From assembly GCA_008828725.1 (NCBI GenBank), contig MEHQ01000836.1, positions 39,128-103,127 of the forward strand: DNA of 64,000 nucleotides. Reading direction: 5' to 3'. The translations under genes were made by a program, and so were the position numbers. Below the pieces are notes generated by a model. It was not told where the DNA came from and did no database searches. It was given only the letters and a program-made list of their open reading frames with translations. The DNA comes from Saccharina japonica (taxonomy: Eukaryota; Sar; Phaeophyceae; Laminariales; Laminariaceae). Shown piece by piece: positions 10,736 through 21,006 of the stretch (the stretch's first letter is position 1; the number at the start of each line of letters is the position of its first letter).

Positions 10736-10811
10736 CACTCTATTCTGAAATATAAGCACCTTTTGTATATTAACTTTCAATACAAACGGTTCTTATAATT
10801 CGGGACAGAGT
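10736..10811. mobile_element. Stowaway-like ~78 bp element
   Basis: Ends CACTCTATTCTGAAATATAA and TTATAATTCGGGACAGAG are inverted relative to each other. Related copies are at 12369-12445, 16270-16346 and 20505-20581. The arm (CTCTGTCCGAAAATATAAGC in the best copy) resembles arms of plant Stowaway elements; that comparison is from memory of the family. Confidence 0.6.
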
Positions 10812-11413
10812 TGTATCAAATATCGAAATCGGCGTATCGAGCTCGTACTCGTACGGAGTACGAGTAGTAGTTTTGTTTTCATGTTTTATCGGTATCGTGT
10901 ATTTGGAATTCGATTTTTTTTTCGATGTCCACTGCTATTACGCTGCTGTTTGATTCCAGACCCGGGTAGTATTTACCTTTACTGGATATCCCGTTGAGTC
11001 CCGTGGTGGCTAAATCCCGTCCCGTGGAGTCCGGCGGTGGCCAGATCCCATACAAAAAGTACCGTTTATTAGTCCCGGGGTAACTGAGTCCCGCGGGATA
11101 TGGTCCCGAAGTCGAAATGGCGTCCACAATAAAGCCTCCTTTTTAACCGTGGTATGTGCATATAAAGAGGCATTTTTCTCTTGGAAAACGAAGACGTGAA
11201 GGAACAAAAAAACGAAAAACAGGCTCGTCCTACATATAATACGTATTTGATACGATTCGAGTCTAGACTATACAACGAACGAACCAGTTATGAGTTGGTA
11301 TTGTTGCCAAATCAACACCTCGCCAAAAATCTACCTGTAGTCCGTGGTTACCCAGCAGATTCTCTCTTATACTCGTACGAAGTATGTATGTAGAGAAAAA
11401 AAAAAAAAAATGA

Positions 11414-11560
11414 CAGCTGTGAGATGGAGGATTTTGTCGAAACTCATCTTTGCAAGCGGCGTGGGATACTTCGATCGCGTGAACTACGTACTCGTACGGG
11501 TTTTGAGGGGAACAAAATCTGACAGCTGTGGAACTCAGGGGAGGTCACATATATACGACC
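11414..11560. repeat. CAGCTGTGAGATGGAGG repeat, one arm
   Basis: Contains CAGCTGTGAGATGGAGGATT, GTCGAAACTCATCTTTGCAA and GGGATACTTCGATCGCG in order, then a second CAGCTGTGG. It equals one arm of the inverted-repeat element at 24288-24507. Confidence 0.6.
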
Positions 11561-12368
11561 GTTTTTTAATTGTTTGAATATATACGGTATACTCCCTGAA
11601 TGTGTTGCAGTAGATCAGCAGAGTATTAATATATTGTACCGAAGATACGTACACAACTTCCAGACTAGAGATCTTCGGTCAATCGTCCACTTCGATTTGT
11701 TTACGAAGATTAAGACTGTGATGTGAGAGGTGAGAGCATCATTATCGAGCTCTACATATTCGTACAGCAGCCGGTAAGGTATGGTAGCGTTGAAGCTGTT
11801 GGTAATGATTGCATACGGTTACGGTTGTCGCCCGCCCCAAGTTGACGCGTTGACTTGACCCATGCACTCATGCATTGACCCTGACATTGACCCTGAGGTT
11901 CACTGTGTAACCCCCCTGTACAATCACGCCTCCTCTACTAAGATTCGATGCTGATACACATATCATATGTATTTATGTACCGGTATATATATGTCATGTA
12001 CACAAATCTCCGAGCTCCAGATTTTTATGTTACACGCCGTTTACTCTTCCGCTCTGATCTGATTACGATACAGTTGTTGTTGTTGTTGCTGTTGTCGTCG
12101 TTCTCACATTATCTCATCGCCGGTAAGCCTGGAGTGTAGACCAATATCGTGTAGATCTGCATGCTGTACGGTTTGGCGGTGTGGCAACATGGCAACATAG
12201 TAGTACCGGATATACCTGGTATGGTATTAGCGGCTGCATACGAGTTGTCGCCCGCCCCAAGTAGGTAAAAAAAAGTTTGACGTGCCGACACGTTGGCACT
12301 GGCCCTTTGGCTCTCCGGCCCAGCTCTGCAGCAGGTATGTAGCAAGATAACCTGTCCTATATCATTAC

Positions 12369-12445
12369 CACTCTGTCTGGAAATATAATAACCGTTTTCA
12401 TTGAATATTAATGTTCAAAGGGTGCTTATATTTCGGGACAGAGTG
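12369..12445. mobile_element. Stowaway-like ~77 bp element
   Basis: Begins CACTCTGTCTGGAAATATAA and ends TTATATTTCGGGACAGAGTG, a clear terminal inverted repeat with an AT-rich centre. Duplicated at 16270-16346 in the right copy of the block. Confidence 0.7.
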
Positions 12446-12459
12446 AATTACCTTAAAAC

Positions 12460-14475
12460 CCCTAAACCCATTTAGCACTGCACTATACAGAAACCTCAAT
12501 ATTACTCTAATTCCAAGTAACTTGTCCCCAAAATGGTAGTGCCGTGCTAAAGGGGTTATATTATAACCCCTTCAAAACCGGTCCCCCGTTTTGGGGGAAA
12601 AACTACTTGGAATTAGTGTGGGATACATTTTTCAGTTTTGAATGGGTCAAGACCCGGTCCGCCGTTTTGGGGGACAAACTATTCGGAATTTGGGTAGGAT
12701 AAGTTTTGCAGTTCTGGAAGCGTCGAACCGAAGATGTCAGGAGGCACAGCACTTTCACCCCCTTTGACTACGAGTATTAATACCAGTAGACAGCAACTTT
12801 TGCCTTGACATGTCTTGACTTGACGCCAAAACTACCACCTGGTAGGTTTTAGTGTGAACCACTCGGCCCTATACACACTTGACAGACCCTTGACAGACCC
12901 TTGACAGACCCTTGACAGACCCTTGACAGACCCTTGACAGCGCACGTTTTTGCCTTCCTTGACATGTGTCTTTTTAATGGCATCTTTGACTTCGTAGATA
13001 AACAAACCCTTTAGGCTGTGCAGCCATGTTGTGACGTGTTGCTTGATGTGTACGTGTGTGCGTTGCTCGTTTTCGTTGTCTGCTTGCATGCAGCCGTCCG
13101 TGTTGGGATGGTTGCCTCGTGGCTTTTGCTGATTTGTGGCTTGTGGCCCGTTTCTTGTGGCGTGTGTTGGTGCCACTGCTGCTGCTGCTGCTGGTGCTGG
13201 TGCACGCTCTTCGGTCTTCGCTCTCCCCTACGATGACGAAGCGTGGAGGAGCTGCTCGTCCATGCCTCCCGCTGTTGTCATAATGTGTGTGCTATTAATA
13301 TGGTACTTTAAACTAATGATCGTAGACTGGACTACTCGATTATCGATGCTATATATGTACATGGATACATATTTATATGTAAAAAAATCGTTGCCACGTA
13401 TTGACGATCGATACCAGGTGTACCCAATACGTAGTATGTATCATACGTACGTACAGTACCAGGTACCAAATGTGCACATGAAGCCTTCGTACTAAGACGT
13501 TTTTTTTTTAGGGGTGGGTACCTTAACCCCTCTTAAAAACCGGTTCCACGTTGTAGGGGACAAACTACTTGGAATTAGTTTGGGATAAGTTTTGCAGTTC
13601 TGAACGGGTTAAAAGCTGTTTCGAGCGAGCCTTCAACCCTGCCTTGAAGACGCTGTCTGTGCCTGCCTTGATGGCGATTTTCATGCCGAAATCAACGCCG
13701 TTAGACTGGAACTCCCTAAACCAGGGGACAGGGTAGAGGCCTCAGACACCCTTTTTCATAGGCCTTTTTTTTTCGAGGAAAAGTCACCTCCATGGGCGCC
13801 AAAAGCACGTTTCAGACAAACAGCCGCTGCTCCCTACATTTTGGAAGGACTGCCTGTGTGAAGGTGTCATGTTTTGGGCACTATATTCGTCGTCAAAGCA
13901 AAAGCACAAGCGCTGCCAAAAAATATCCCACTACCTGGTAAAACTTCATGTAGTTTCTCCCAGAAAAACGTGCGTGCATGCGCCTTAACCCATTCAGAAC
14001 TGAAAAAAAGGTCCCACACTAATTCCAAGTAGTTTGTCCCCAAATTCGTGGGACCAGTTCTTAAGGGGTTAAGAAGTGCCTTAACCCTTTTAGGACTGCA
14101 GACCCGTTTTGGGGACAATCCACTCTAATTATGAGTAATTTGTCCCCAAAACGGGACTCCAGTCCTATAAGGGTTAACTCTTGTTTTTTTTTTTGCCTTA
14201 ATGCGGCCCTTAACAAAATGCCTTGAATCCTTTTCAGCACTGCAAAACTTGTCCCACACTAATTCCAAGGAGTTCGTCCCCCAAAAAAAGGGGGCCCGGT
14301 TCTTAAGGGGTTTAACCCATGCATAACTGAAAAACCTATCCTGCACTAATTCCAAGTAGTTTGTCCCGACAAACGGTGGACCGGTACTTAACCCCTTAAG
14401 AACTGGTCCCATGCATTTGGAGACAAACTACTTGGAAGTAGTATGGGGTAAGTTTTTCAGTTCTGAATGGGTTAA
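12460..14475. repeat. Cluster of TTAA-ended palindromic elements
   Basis: Copies that I can delimit approximately: 12465-12560, 12564-12655, 12655-12725, 13523-13612, 13985-14072, 14081-14177 (subfamily II), 14229-14312, 14311-14397 and 14388-14475. Several abut or share their TTAACCC ends. Subfamily I units have one arm with GGTCCC...GGGGACAAACTACTT and the other with GGAATTAGTGTGGGATAAG then CAGTTCTGAA. The intervening 12726-13522 and 13613-13984 contain no recognised gene. Confidence 0.7.
12879..12938. repeat. 11 bp minisatellite
   Basis: About five uninterrupted copies of TTGACAGACCC. It is repeated at 16856-16915 in the other copy of the block with the same copy number. Confidence 0.85.
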
Positions 14476-15049
14476 GGGTTTTTTCGCCCCCTGAGGCAAG
14501 CAAGCCTATATAAGCACAACGCGTTCGATACGATCTACGTACATCCATCAAATACATCACACATCACATATCATATCATATTAATACATACTGGTATATA
14601 TGTACCACCCGTCACAACCAGGTATTTTTCGAAGTTTCGATTCTAAAAAAAAACTTCGATTCGACGGCCAACATTGTGATGTGGCAAAATAAGTGGCATG
14701 TGTTGTCTGCCTCTTTTTTTTCTTTTTCTTTTTTCGTTTATATACGGTAAACACAACACACACCGCCAATGAGATGGATTTTCCGCGCCGAGTTTTTCTT
14801 GATAACAAGGGAGGCAGCCACGATGAAAATCGTGGTTTTCGGATAGTATCGTGTGCCTCGTATACATATATAGGTGAAAACACTACTTCAAGCTCTCGAG
14901 GTATGGACGAAGATTACAATTTGGTAGATGTTTGCACTGCTACCCCCGATGAAATATTTATATTTGTCCATATATACTGATGTGCAGCAGTAGTTATAGG
15001 TAGAAAGAACGAGTTTAATGTGAAGACAACACACACATATACAATTCGG

Positions 15050-15245
15050 TACGAGTCAACGAAGGAAAGAAAGGGCTCAACTGAATGAAGCCTTCTCGCG
15101 ATAAAAATCCAAGGCACCCAAGGTAGTGGGGTAGGACGGACAAGCGTGACAAGCGCCTACTCTTTGACCCCGGATCTGAGTTACGACTATTAATAGGGAG
15201 GGGAGAGAAACGGAGGGCGAAGATAATAGATTGGATGGAAAAACA
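15050..15245 (+). mobile_element. 5'-truncated SINE
   Basis: Contains the SINE body only: GATAAAAATCC, AAGGTAGTGGGG, GGATCTGAGTTACGACTA, CGAAGATAATAG, then a short A-rich end. No tRNA-like head precedes it. Relative to 881-1219 it carries an extra TTAATA at 15188-15193, inside the ACTA/GGGAGG junction. Duplicated at 19027-19222. Confidence 0.7.
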
Positions 15246-15560
15246 AAGGAATGAAGAGAAAAACATAAGGCACATTTTTCTCGGCGTCTGCACTCTCTAT
15301 ACATGTATATATATACGGACGCGCTGTCGAGAAAAAATCGGCGTGGAAAATCGGCGGAGGGGGTGTGTTAACTTATCACCCGTGTGATAACCTACAGTAG
15401 AAGTACAGGCAAGTAGGTGTGGCCCCCTTTTAAGGCACCCCGCGATAGGGTAAAACGGTGTATAAGGGACCTCAAAGTTCTGCCCAGCATTTTTGCCCTC
15501 TGCTGACTGTTAGGGGGCCGATACCAACAACGATTGGGGACGTTGTTGTTGTTGTTGTTG

Positions 15561-15899
15561 TTTTTTTTTTTTTTTTTGTCCATCCCATTTATTATCTTCG
15601 CCCTTCCTTTCTCTCTCCTTCCTGGACGTAACTCAGATCCGGGGTCACAAAGTAGGCTCTTCTCCCTCCTCCCCCACTACGGTTCTTGCCTTGCATTTTT
15701 ATCGCGAGAAGATTTCAGCACTTTCTTCCCTCGTCGACTTGCGTCGGACTCCGCCTACCCACGCCACGAAGGCGCTCTCAGCAATTGGTTCCTTTTTATT
15801 TTTTCAAATAAAGACAAAATCTCTCACCACGGTGGGATTCGATCCTGGGTACCAATGGTAGTAGTCTTTGAAGCTGACCACTACACTACCGGGGCGACC
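15561..15899 (-). mobile_element. Full-length tRNA-derived SINE
   Basis: Read on the minus strand, the head starts GGTCGCCCCGGTAGTGTAGT at 15899. It has a good A box (TAGTGTAGTGG) and B box (GGATCGAATCC), then the family body with GGATCTGAGTTACG and GAAGATAATAAATGGGATGG, and ends in a 17 nt A run. The head resembles tRNAs with a TAGTGTAGTGG A box. The anticodon arm is not recognisable, so I do not assign the parental tRNA. Confidence 0.8.
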
Positions 15900-15979
15900 G
15901 TTTGGTATACTTCATCAAATCCTCGATCTCACAGCTGTGTTTTTTTTTAATTTTTCTAATATATACGTCATGCATAGAA

Positions 15980-15980
15980 N
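15980..15980. other. Assembly gap (single N) at duplication junction
   Basis: The only ambiguous base in the window sits exactly where the left copy of the 3.9 kb block meets the right copy. The sequence before it (CGTCATGCATAGAA) reappears at the end of the right copy and there continues into unique sequence. Confidence 0.95.
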
Positions 15981-18900
15981 TTGTTGTTGCTGTTGTCGTC
16001 GTTCTCACATTATCTCATCGCCGGTAAGCCTGGAGTGTAGACCAATATCGTGTAGATCTGCATGCTGTACGGTTTGGCGGTGTGGCAACATGGCAACATA
16101 GTAGTACCGGATATACCTGGTATGGTATTAGCGGCTGCATACGAGTTGTCGCCCGCCCCAAGTAGGTAAAAAAAAGTTTGACGTGCCGACACGTTGGCAC
16201 TGGCCCTTTGGCTCTCCGGCCCAGCTCTGCAGCAGGTATGTAGCAAGATAACCTGTCCTATATCATTACCACTCTGTCTGGAAATATAATAACCGTTTTC
16301 ATTGAATATTAATGTTCAAAGGGTGCTTATATTTCGGGACAGAGTGAATTACCTTAAAACCCCTAAACCCATTTAGCACTGCACTATACAGAAACCTCAA
16401 TATTACTCTAATTCCAAGTAACTTGTCCCCAAAATGGTAGTGCCGTGCTAAAGGGGTTATATTATAACCCCTTCAAAACCGGTCCCCCGTTTTGGGGGAA
16501 AAACTACTTGGAATTAGTGTGGGATCAGTTTTTCAGTTCTGAAGGGGTTAAGAATCGGTCCCCCGTTTTTGGGGACAAAATACTTGGAATTAGTGTGGGA
16601 TACATTTTTCAGTTTTGAATGGGTCAAGACCCGGTCCGCCGTTTTGGGGGACAAACTATTCGGAATTTGGGTAGGATAAGTTTTGCAGTTCTGGAAGCGT
16701 CGAACCGAAGATGTCAGGAGGCACAGCACTTTCACCCCCTTTGACTACGAGTATTAATACCAGTAGACAGCAACTTTTGCCTTGACATGTCTTGACTTGA
16801 CGCCAAAACTACCACCTGGTAGGTTTTAGTGTGAACCACTCGGCCCTATACACACTTGACAGACCCTTGACAGACCCTTGACAGACCCTTGACAGACCCT
16901 TGACAGACCCTTGACAGCGCACGTTTTTGCCTTCCTTGACATGTGTCTTTTTAATGGCATCTTTGACTTCGTAGATAAACAAACCCTTTAGGCTGTGCAG
17001 CCATGTTGTGACGTGTTGCTTGATGTGTACGTGTGTGCGTTGCTCGTTTTCGTTGTCTGCTTGCATGCAGCCGTCCGTGTTGGGATGGTTGCCTCGTGGC
17101 TTTTGCTGATTTGTGGCTTGTGGCCCGTTTCTTGTGGCGTGTGTTGGTGCCACTGCTGCTGCTGCTGCTGGTGCTGGTGCACGCTCTTCGGTCTTCGCTC
17201 TCCCCTACGATGACGAAGCGTGGAGGAGCTGCTCGTCCATGCCTCCCGCTGTTGTCATAATGTGTGTGCTATTAATATGGTACTTTAAACTAATGATCGT
17301 AGACTGGACTACTCGATTATCGATGCTATATATGTACATGGATACATATTTATATGTAAAAAAATCGTTGCCACGTATTGACGATCGATACCAGGTGTAC
17401 CCAATACGTAGTATGTATCATACGTACGTACAGTACCAGGTACCAAATGTGCACATGAAGCCTTCGTACTAAGACGTTTTTTTTTTAGGGGTGGGTACCT
17501 TAACCCCTCTTAAAAACCGGTTCCACGTTGTAGGGGACAAACTACTTGGAATTAGTGTGGGATAAGTTTTGCAGTTCTGAACGGGTTAAAAGCTGTTTCG
17601 AGCGAGCCTTCAACCCTGCCTTGAAGACGCTGTCTGTGCCTGCCTTGATGGCGATTTTCATGCCGAAATCAACGCCGTTAGACTGGAACTCCCTAAACCA
17701 GGGGACAGGGTAGAGGCCTCAGACACCCTTTTTCATAGGCCTTTTTTTTTCGAGGAAAAGTCACCTCCATGGGCGCCAAAAGCACGTTTCAGACAAACAG
17801 CCGCTGCTCCCTACATTTTGGAAGGACTGCCTGTGTGAAGGTGTCATGTTTTGGGCACTATATTCGTCGTCAAAGCAAAAGCACAAGCGCTGCCAAAAAA
17901 TATCCCACTACCTGGTAAAACTTCATGTAGTTTCTCCCAGAAAAACGTGCGTGCATGCGCCTTAACCCATTCAGAACTGAAAAAAAGGTCCCACACTAAT
18001 TCCAAGTAGTTTGTCCCCAAATTCGTGGGACCAGTTCTTAAGGGGTTAAGAAGTGCCTTAACCCTTTTAGGACTGCAGACCCGTTTTGGGGACAATCCAC
18101 TCTAATTATGAGTAATTTGTCCCCAAAACGGGACTCCAGTCCTATAAGGGTTAACTCTTGTTTTTTTTTTTGCCTTAATGCGGCCCTTAACAAAATGCCT
18201 TGAATCCTTTTCAGCACTGCAAAACTTGTCCCACACTAATTCCAAGGAGTTCGTCCCCCAAAAAAAGGGGGCCCGGTTCTTAAGGGGTTTAACCCATGCA
18301 TAACTGAAAAACCTATCCTGCACTAATTCCAAGTAGTTTGTCCCGACAAACGGTGGACCGGTACTTAACCCCTTAAGAACTGGTCCCATGCATTTGGAGA
18401 CAAACTACTTGGAAGTAGTATGGGGTAAGTTTTTCAGTTCTGAATGGGTTAAGGGTTTTTTCGCCCCCTGAGGCAAGCAAGCCTATATAAGCACAACGCG
18501 TTCGATACGATCTACGTACATCCATCAAATACATCACACATCACATATCATATCATATTAATACATACTGGTATATATGTACCACCCGTCACAACCAGGT
18601 ATTTTTCGAAGTTTCGATTCTAAAAAAAAACTTCGATTCGACGGCCAACATTGTGATGTGGCAAAATAAGTGGCATGTGTTGTCTGCCTCTTTTTTTTCT
18701 TTTTCTTTTTTCGTTTATATACGGTAAACACAACACACACCGCCAATGAGATGGATTTTCCGCGCCGAGTTTTTCTTGATAACAAGGGAGGCAGCCACGA
18801 TGAAAATCGTGGTTTTCGGATAGTATCGTGTGCCTCGTATACATATATAGGTGAAAACACTACTTCAAGCTCTCGAGGTATGGACGAAGATTACAATTTG

Positions 18901-19793
18901 GTAGATGTTTGCACTGCTACCCCCGATGAAATATTTATATTTGTCCATATATACTGATGTGCAGCAGTAGTTATAGGTAGAAAGAACGAGTTTAATGTGA
19001 AGACAACACACACATATACAATTCGGTACGAGTCAACGAAGGAAAGAAAGGGCTCAACTGAATGAAGCCTTCTCGCGATAAAAATCCAAGGCACCCAAGG
19101 TAGTGGGGTAGGACGGACAAGCGTGACAAGCGCCTACTCTTTGACCCCGGATCTGAGTTACGACTATTAATAGGGAGGGGAGAAAAACGGAGGGCGAAGA
19201 TAATAGATTGGATGGAAAAACAAAGGAATGAAGAGAAAAACATAAGGCACATTTTTCTCGGTGTCTGCACTCTCTATACATGTATATATATACGGACGCG
19301 CTGTCGAGAAAAAATCGGCGTGGAAAATCGGCGGAGGGGGTGTGTTAACTTATCACCCGTGTGATAACCTACAGTAGAAGTACAGGCAAGTAGGTGTGGC
19401 CCCCTTTTAAGGCACCCCGCGATAGGGTAAAACGGTGTATAAGGGACCTCAAAGTTTGCCAGCTTGCTCTCACTAGGCGAACGGGACTTTGTTTTTTTTT
19501 TTTTTTGCACCCATATCTCGCTCCTTCCTCTGGTACTCATCGGGTCAATAGGTCCCCTCCTAGGCTGCCGCATTATCCAGAATTCACACTTCTCGTGATT
19601 GCCGATCTACACCACGAGCGCTCGCATTGGTTTATTCATAAGATCCCGGTGGGCGATCCTGGGTACCAATGGTAGTAGTCTTTGAAGCTGACCACTACAC
19701 TACCGGGGCGACCGTTTGGTATACTTCATCAAATCCTCGATCTCACAGCTGTGTTTTTTTTTAATTTTTCTAATATATACGTCATGCATAGAA
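15981..19793. repeat. Tandem duplication A, right copy (~3.8 kb)
   Basis: Collinear with 12080-15979 at an offset of 3901, then 3977 after a 76 bp extra TTAA-element unit near 16540-16615. Only a few base changes are visible elsewhere (for example at 17556 and 19183). It carries the second Stowaway-like element, minisatellite, TTAA cluster and truncated SINE. At 19434-19653 a different SINE body replaces that of the left copy. Confidence 0.85.
19492..19713 (-). mobile_element. SINE with the same head but a different body
   Basis: On the minus strand the head is the same as at 15899: GGTCGCCCCGGTAGTGTAGT through GGTACCCAGGATCG. The body then differs (words such as GAGCGCTCGTGGTGTAG and GGACCTATTGACCCGATGAG) and ends in a 15 nt A run. 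It may be a second SINE family sharing a head, or a chimera formed inside the head. Confidence 0.6.
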
Positions 19794-19827
19794 GAGACCT
19801 CCAATCAACCCCAAACGCACTATTAAT

Positions 19828-20415
19828 ATCACGGAGGGCCATAGTAAATAGGACCTACACTGCACTGAGCGTAGTGTCTCTGTGTCGTAGTTTTGTGACC
19901 ACAGAACTGGTACCTTTTTAGGATGAAGAAATCGGCACGGACACTGGGTGTGCTGGATGTCGACGGGTAGAAAGGAAGGTTTAATGTGAAGGAACACACA
20001 TATACGGTTGACACAAAAACCTATACATTTCCCTATTTTTACTATGGTATTACGGAGGGCCATAGTAAGGGCCCGTTTTAACGAGTATGAAATAAATTCG
20101 ATTTGGAAAAAATAAAATTCAAATTCGCTTTTCATTGGTCAACACACGCACCAGCACCAAATATTAGGATCTTGGGGTATAATCTTGGGTGTTGGTGCGG
20201 GTTCTGACCAATGAAAAGCTTTTTTTTTTTTTTTTTTTCCAAATTGATTTTTTTTGTTCTTCGTTAAAACGGGCCCTAAATAGGACAAAAAATTGTTAGT
20301 AAAAATAGGGAAACATACAGGTTTTTGTCTGTACCGTAGGTCCTATTTACTACATTAGCCCACCCGTAATCACAATATTTGGTCCTTTTTACTTTGGTCC
20401 TCCGTAATACCAGGG
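19828..20415. mobile_element. Nested stack of short elements
   Basis: The host family has arms CACGGAGGGCCATAGTAAAT and GGTCCTCCGTAAT. A first copy is broken at 19858 by the ACTGCACTGAGC element (19859-20005) and resumes at GGTTGACACAAAAACC. A second begins at 20051 and is broken at 20068 by a Tourist-like element (20069-20276), resuming at AATAGGACAAAAAATTG. A partial third arm ends at 20413. Confidence 0.7.
20069..20276. mobile_element. Tourist/PIF-Harbinger-like MITE with TAA duplication
   Basis: The terminal inverted repeat is GGGCCCGTTTTAACGA (left) and TCGTTAAAACGGGCCC (right). Most of the 208 bp is a long palindrome (GCTTTTCATTGGTCA and TGACCAATGAAAAGC in the arms). TAA lies on each side (20066-20068 and 20277-20279), and removing one plus the element restores CATAGTAAATAGGAC of the host family. 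GGGCC-type ends with a three-base TWA duplication are established hallmarks of PIF/Harbinger MITEs. Confidence 0.8.
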
Positions 20416-20504
20416 TGGGCTACCTACTGCACTACGAGTTATTACGCCCATTTTCGCGCTGCACGCGTTGTTCCTGAAAGCTGATTTCGAAGCAATTTTT
20501 GTAC

Positions 20505-20581
20505 CACTCTGTCCGAAAATATAAGCACCATTTGTACAGTAATATTCAACATAAGCGGATCCTATATTTTGCGACAGAGGG
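20505..20581. mobile_element. Stowaway-like ~77 bp element
   Basis: Begins CACTCTGTCCGAAAATATAA and ends CTATATTTTGCGACAGAGGG. Same family as 12369-12445 and 10736-10811. Confidence 0.65.
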
Positions 20582-20649
20582 GTACCTACCACGACGTGGC
20601 TTTGTACTATATATACCAGCGTGGGTGGGTGGGTGGGTGCGCTTGAAAG

Positions 20650-21006
20650 GGGGCTGCCAAGTTTTTTCAGTACGTAGCCTTTGCCAGAGCTTTTGTCCCA
20701 CAAATCGGACCAGATAAAGTACCAAATATATTACGGTTTTTGTGGTGGTGCGCGCATTTTTTTTGCAGATTGTCCAAAACGCGCGGCGAAAGCCGCGCAC
20801 GGGTCGAGCCTTAGCCTGGACTAGGGTTGGGCTTAGGGTTAGTGTTAGGGCTGGGTTGAGTCGACGGCTTCTCGTGGTTTGATTTAAAAAAACAACTAAG
20901 AACAGGTAAAACCAGCAAGAAATCATAATATATTTGGTACTTTATCTGGTATGATTTGTGGCACAAGACCGGTAAAGGCGCCTCAGTTTTTTGCGGGCAA
21001 GTCCCC
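20650..21006. mobile_element. Long-arm foldback element carrying TTAGGG motifs
   Basis: The inner arms are perfect (ACCAGATAAAGTACCAAATA from 20709; its complement ends at 20950). Weaker pairing continues outward through CCACAAATC, GCCTTT and GGG.CTTGCC to about 20650 and 21006. The centre has a GCGCGGC hairpin and, at 20822-20855, degenerate TTAGGG repeats followed by GTCGAC. The centre resembles, in inverse orientation, 34955-35125. Confidence 0.7.

Larger units (their letters stand above)
12080..15979. repeat. Tandem duplication A, left copy (~3.9 kb)
   Basis: The left member is collinear with 15981-19793. It carries a short element (12369), a cluster of TTAA-ended elements (12460-14475), an 11 bp minisatellite (12879) and two SINE segments. 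Compared with the right copy it lacks one ~76 bp TTAA-element unit near 12640, and it has a different SINE body at 15477-15843. It ends at the N at 15980. Confidence 0.85.

Noticed and set aside
13018-13495. Cys/Leu/Ala-rich frames in the duplicated block (also 16995-17472)
   Set aside because: They overlap in several frames around a GCTGCTGCT run and have no domain; duplication of the block explains why they appear twice.
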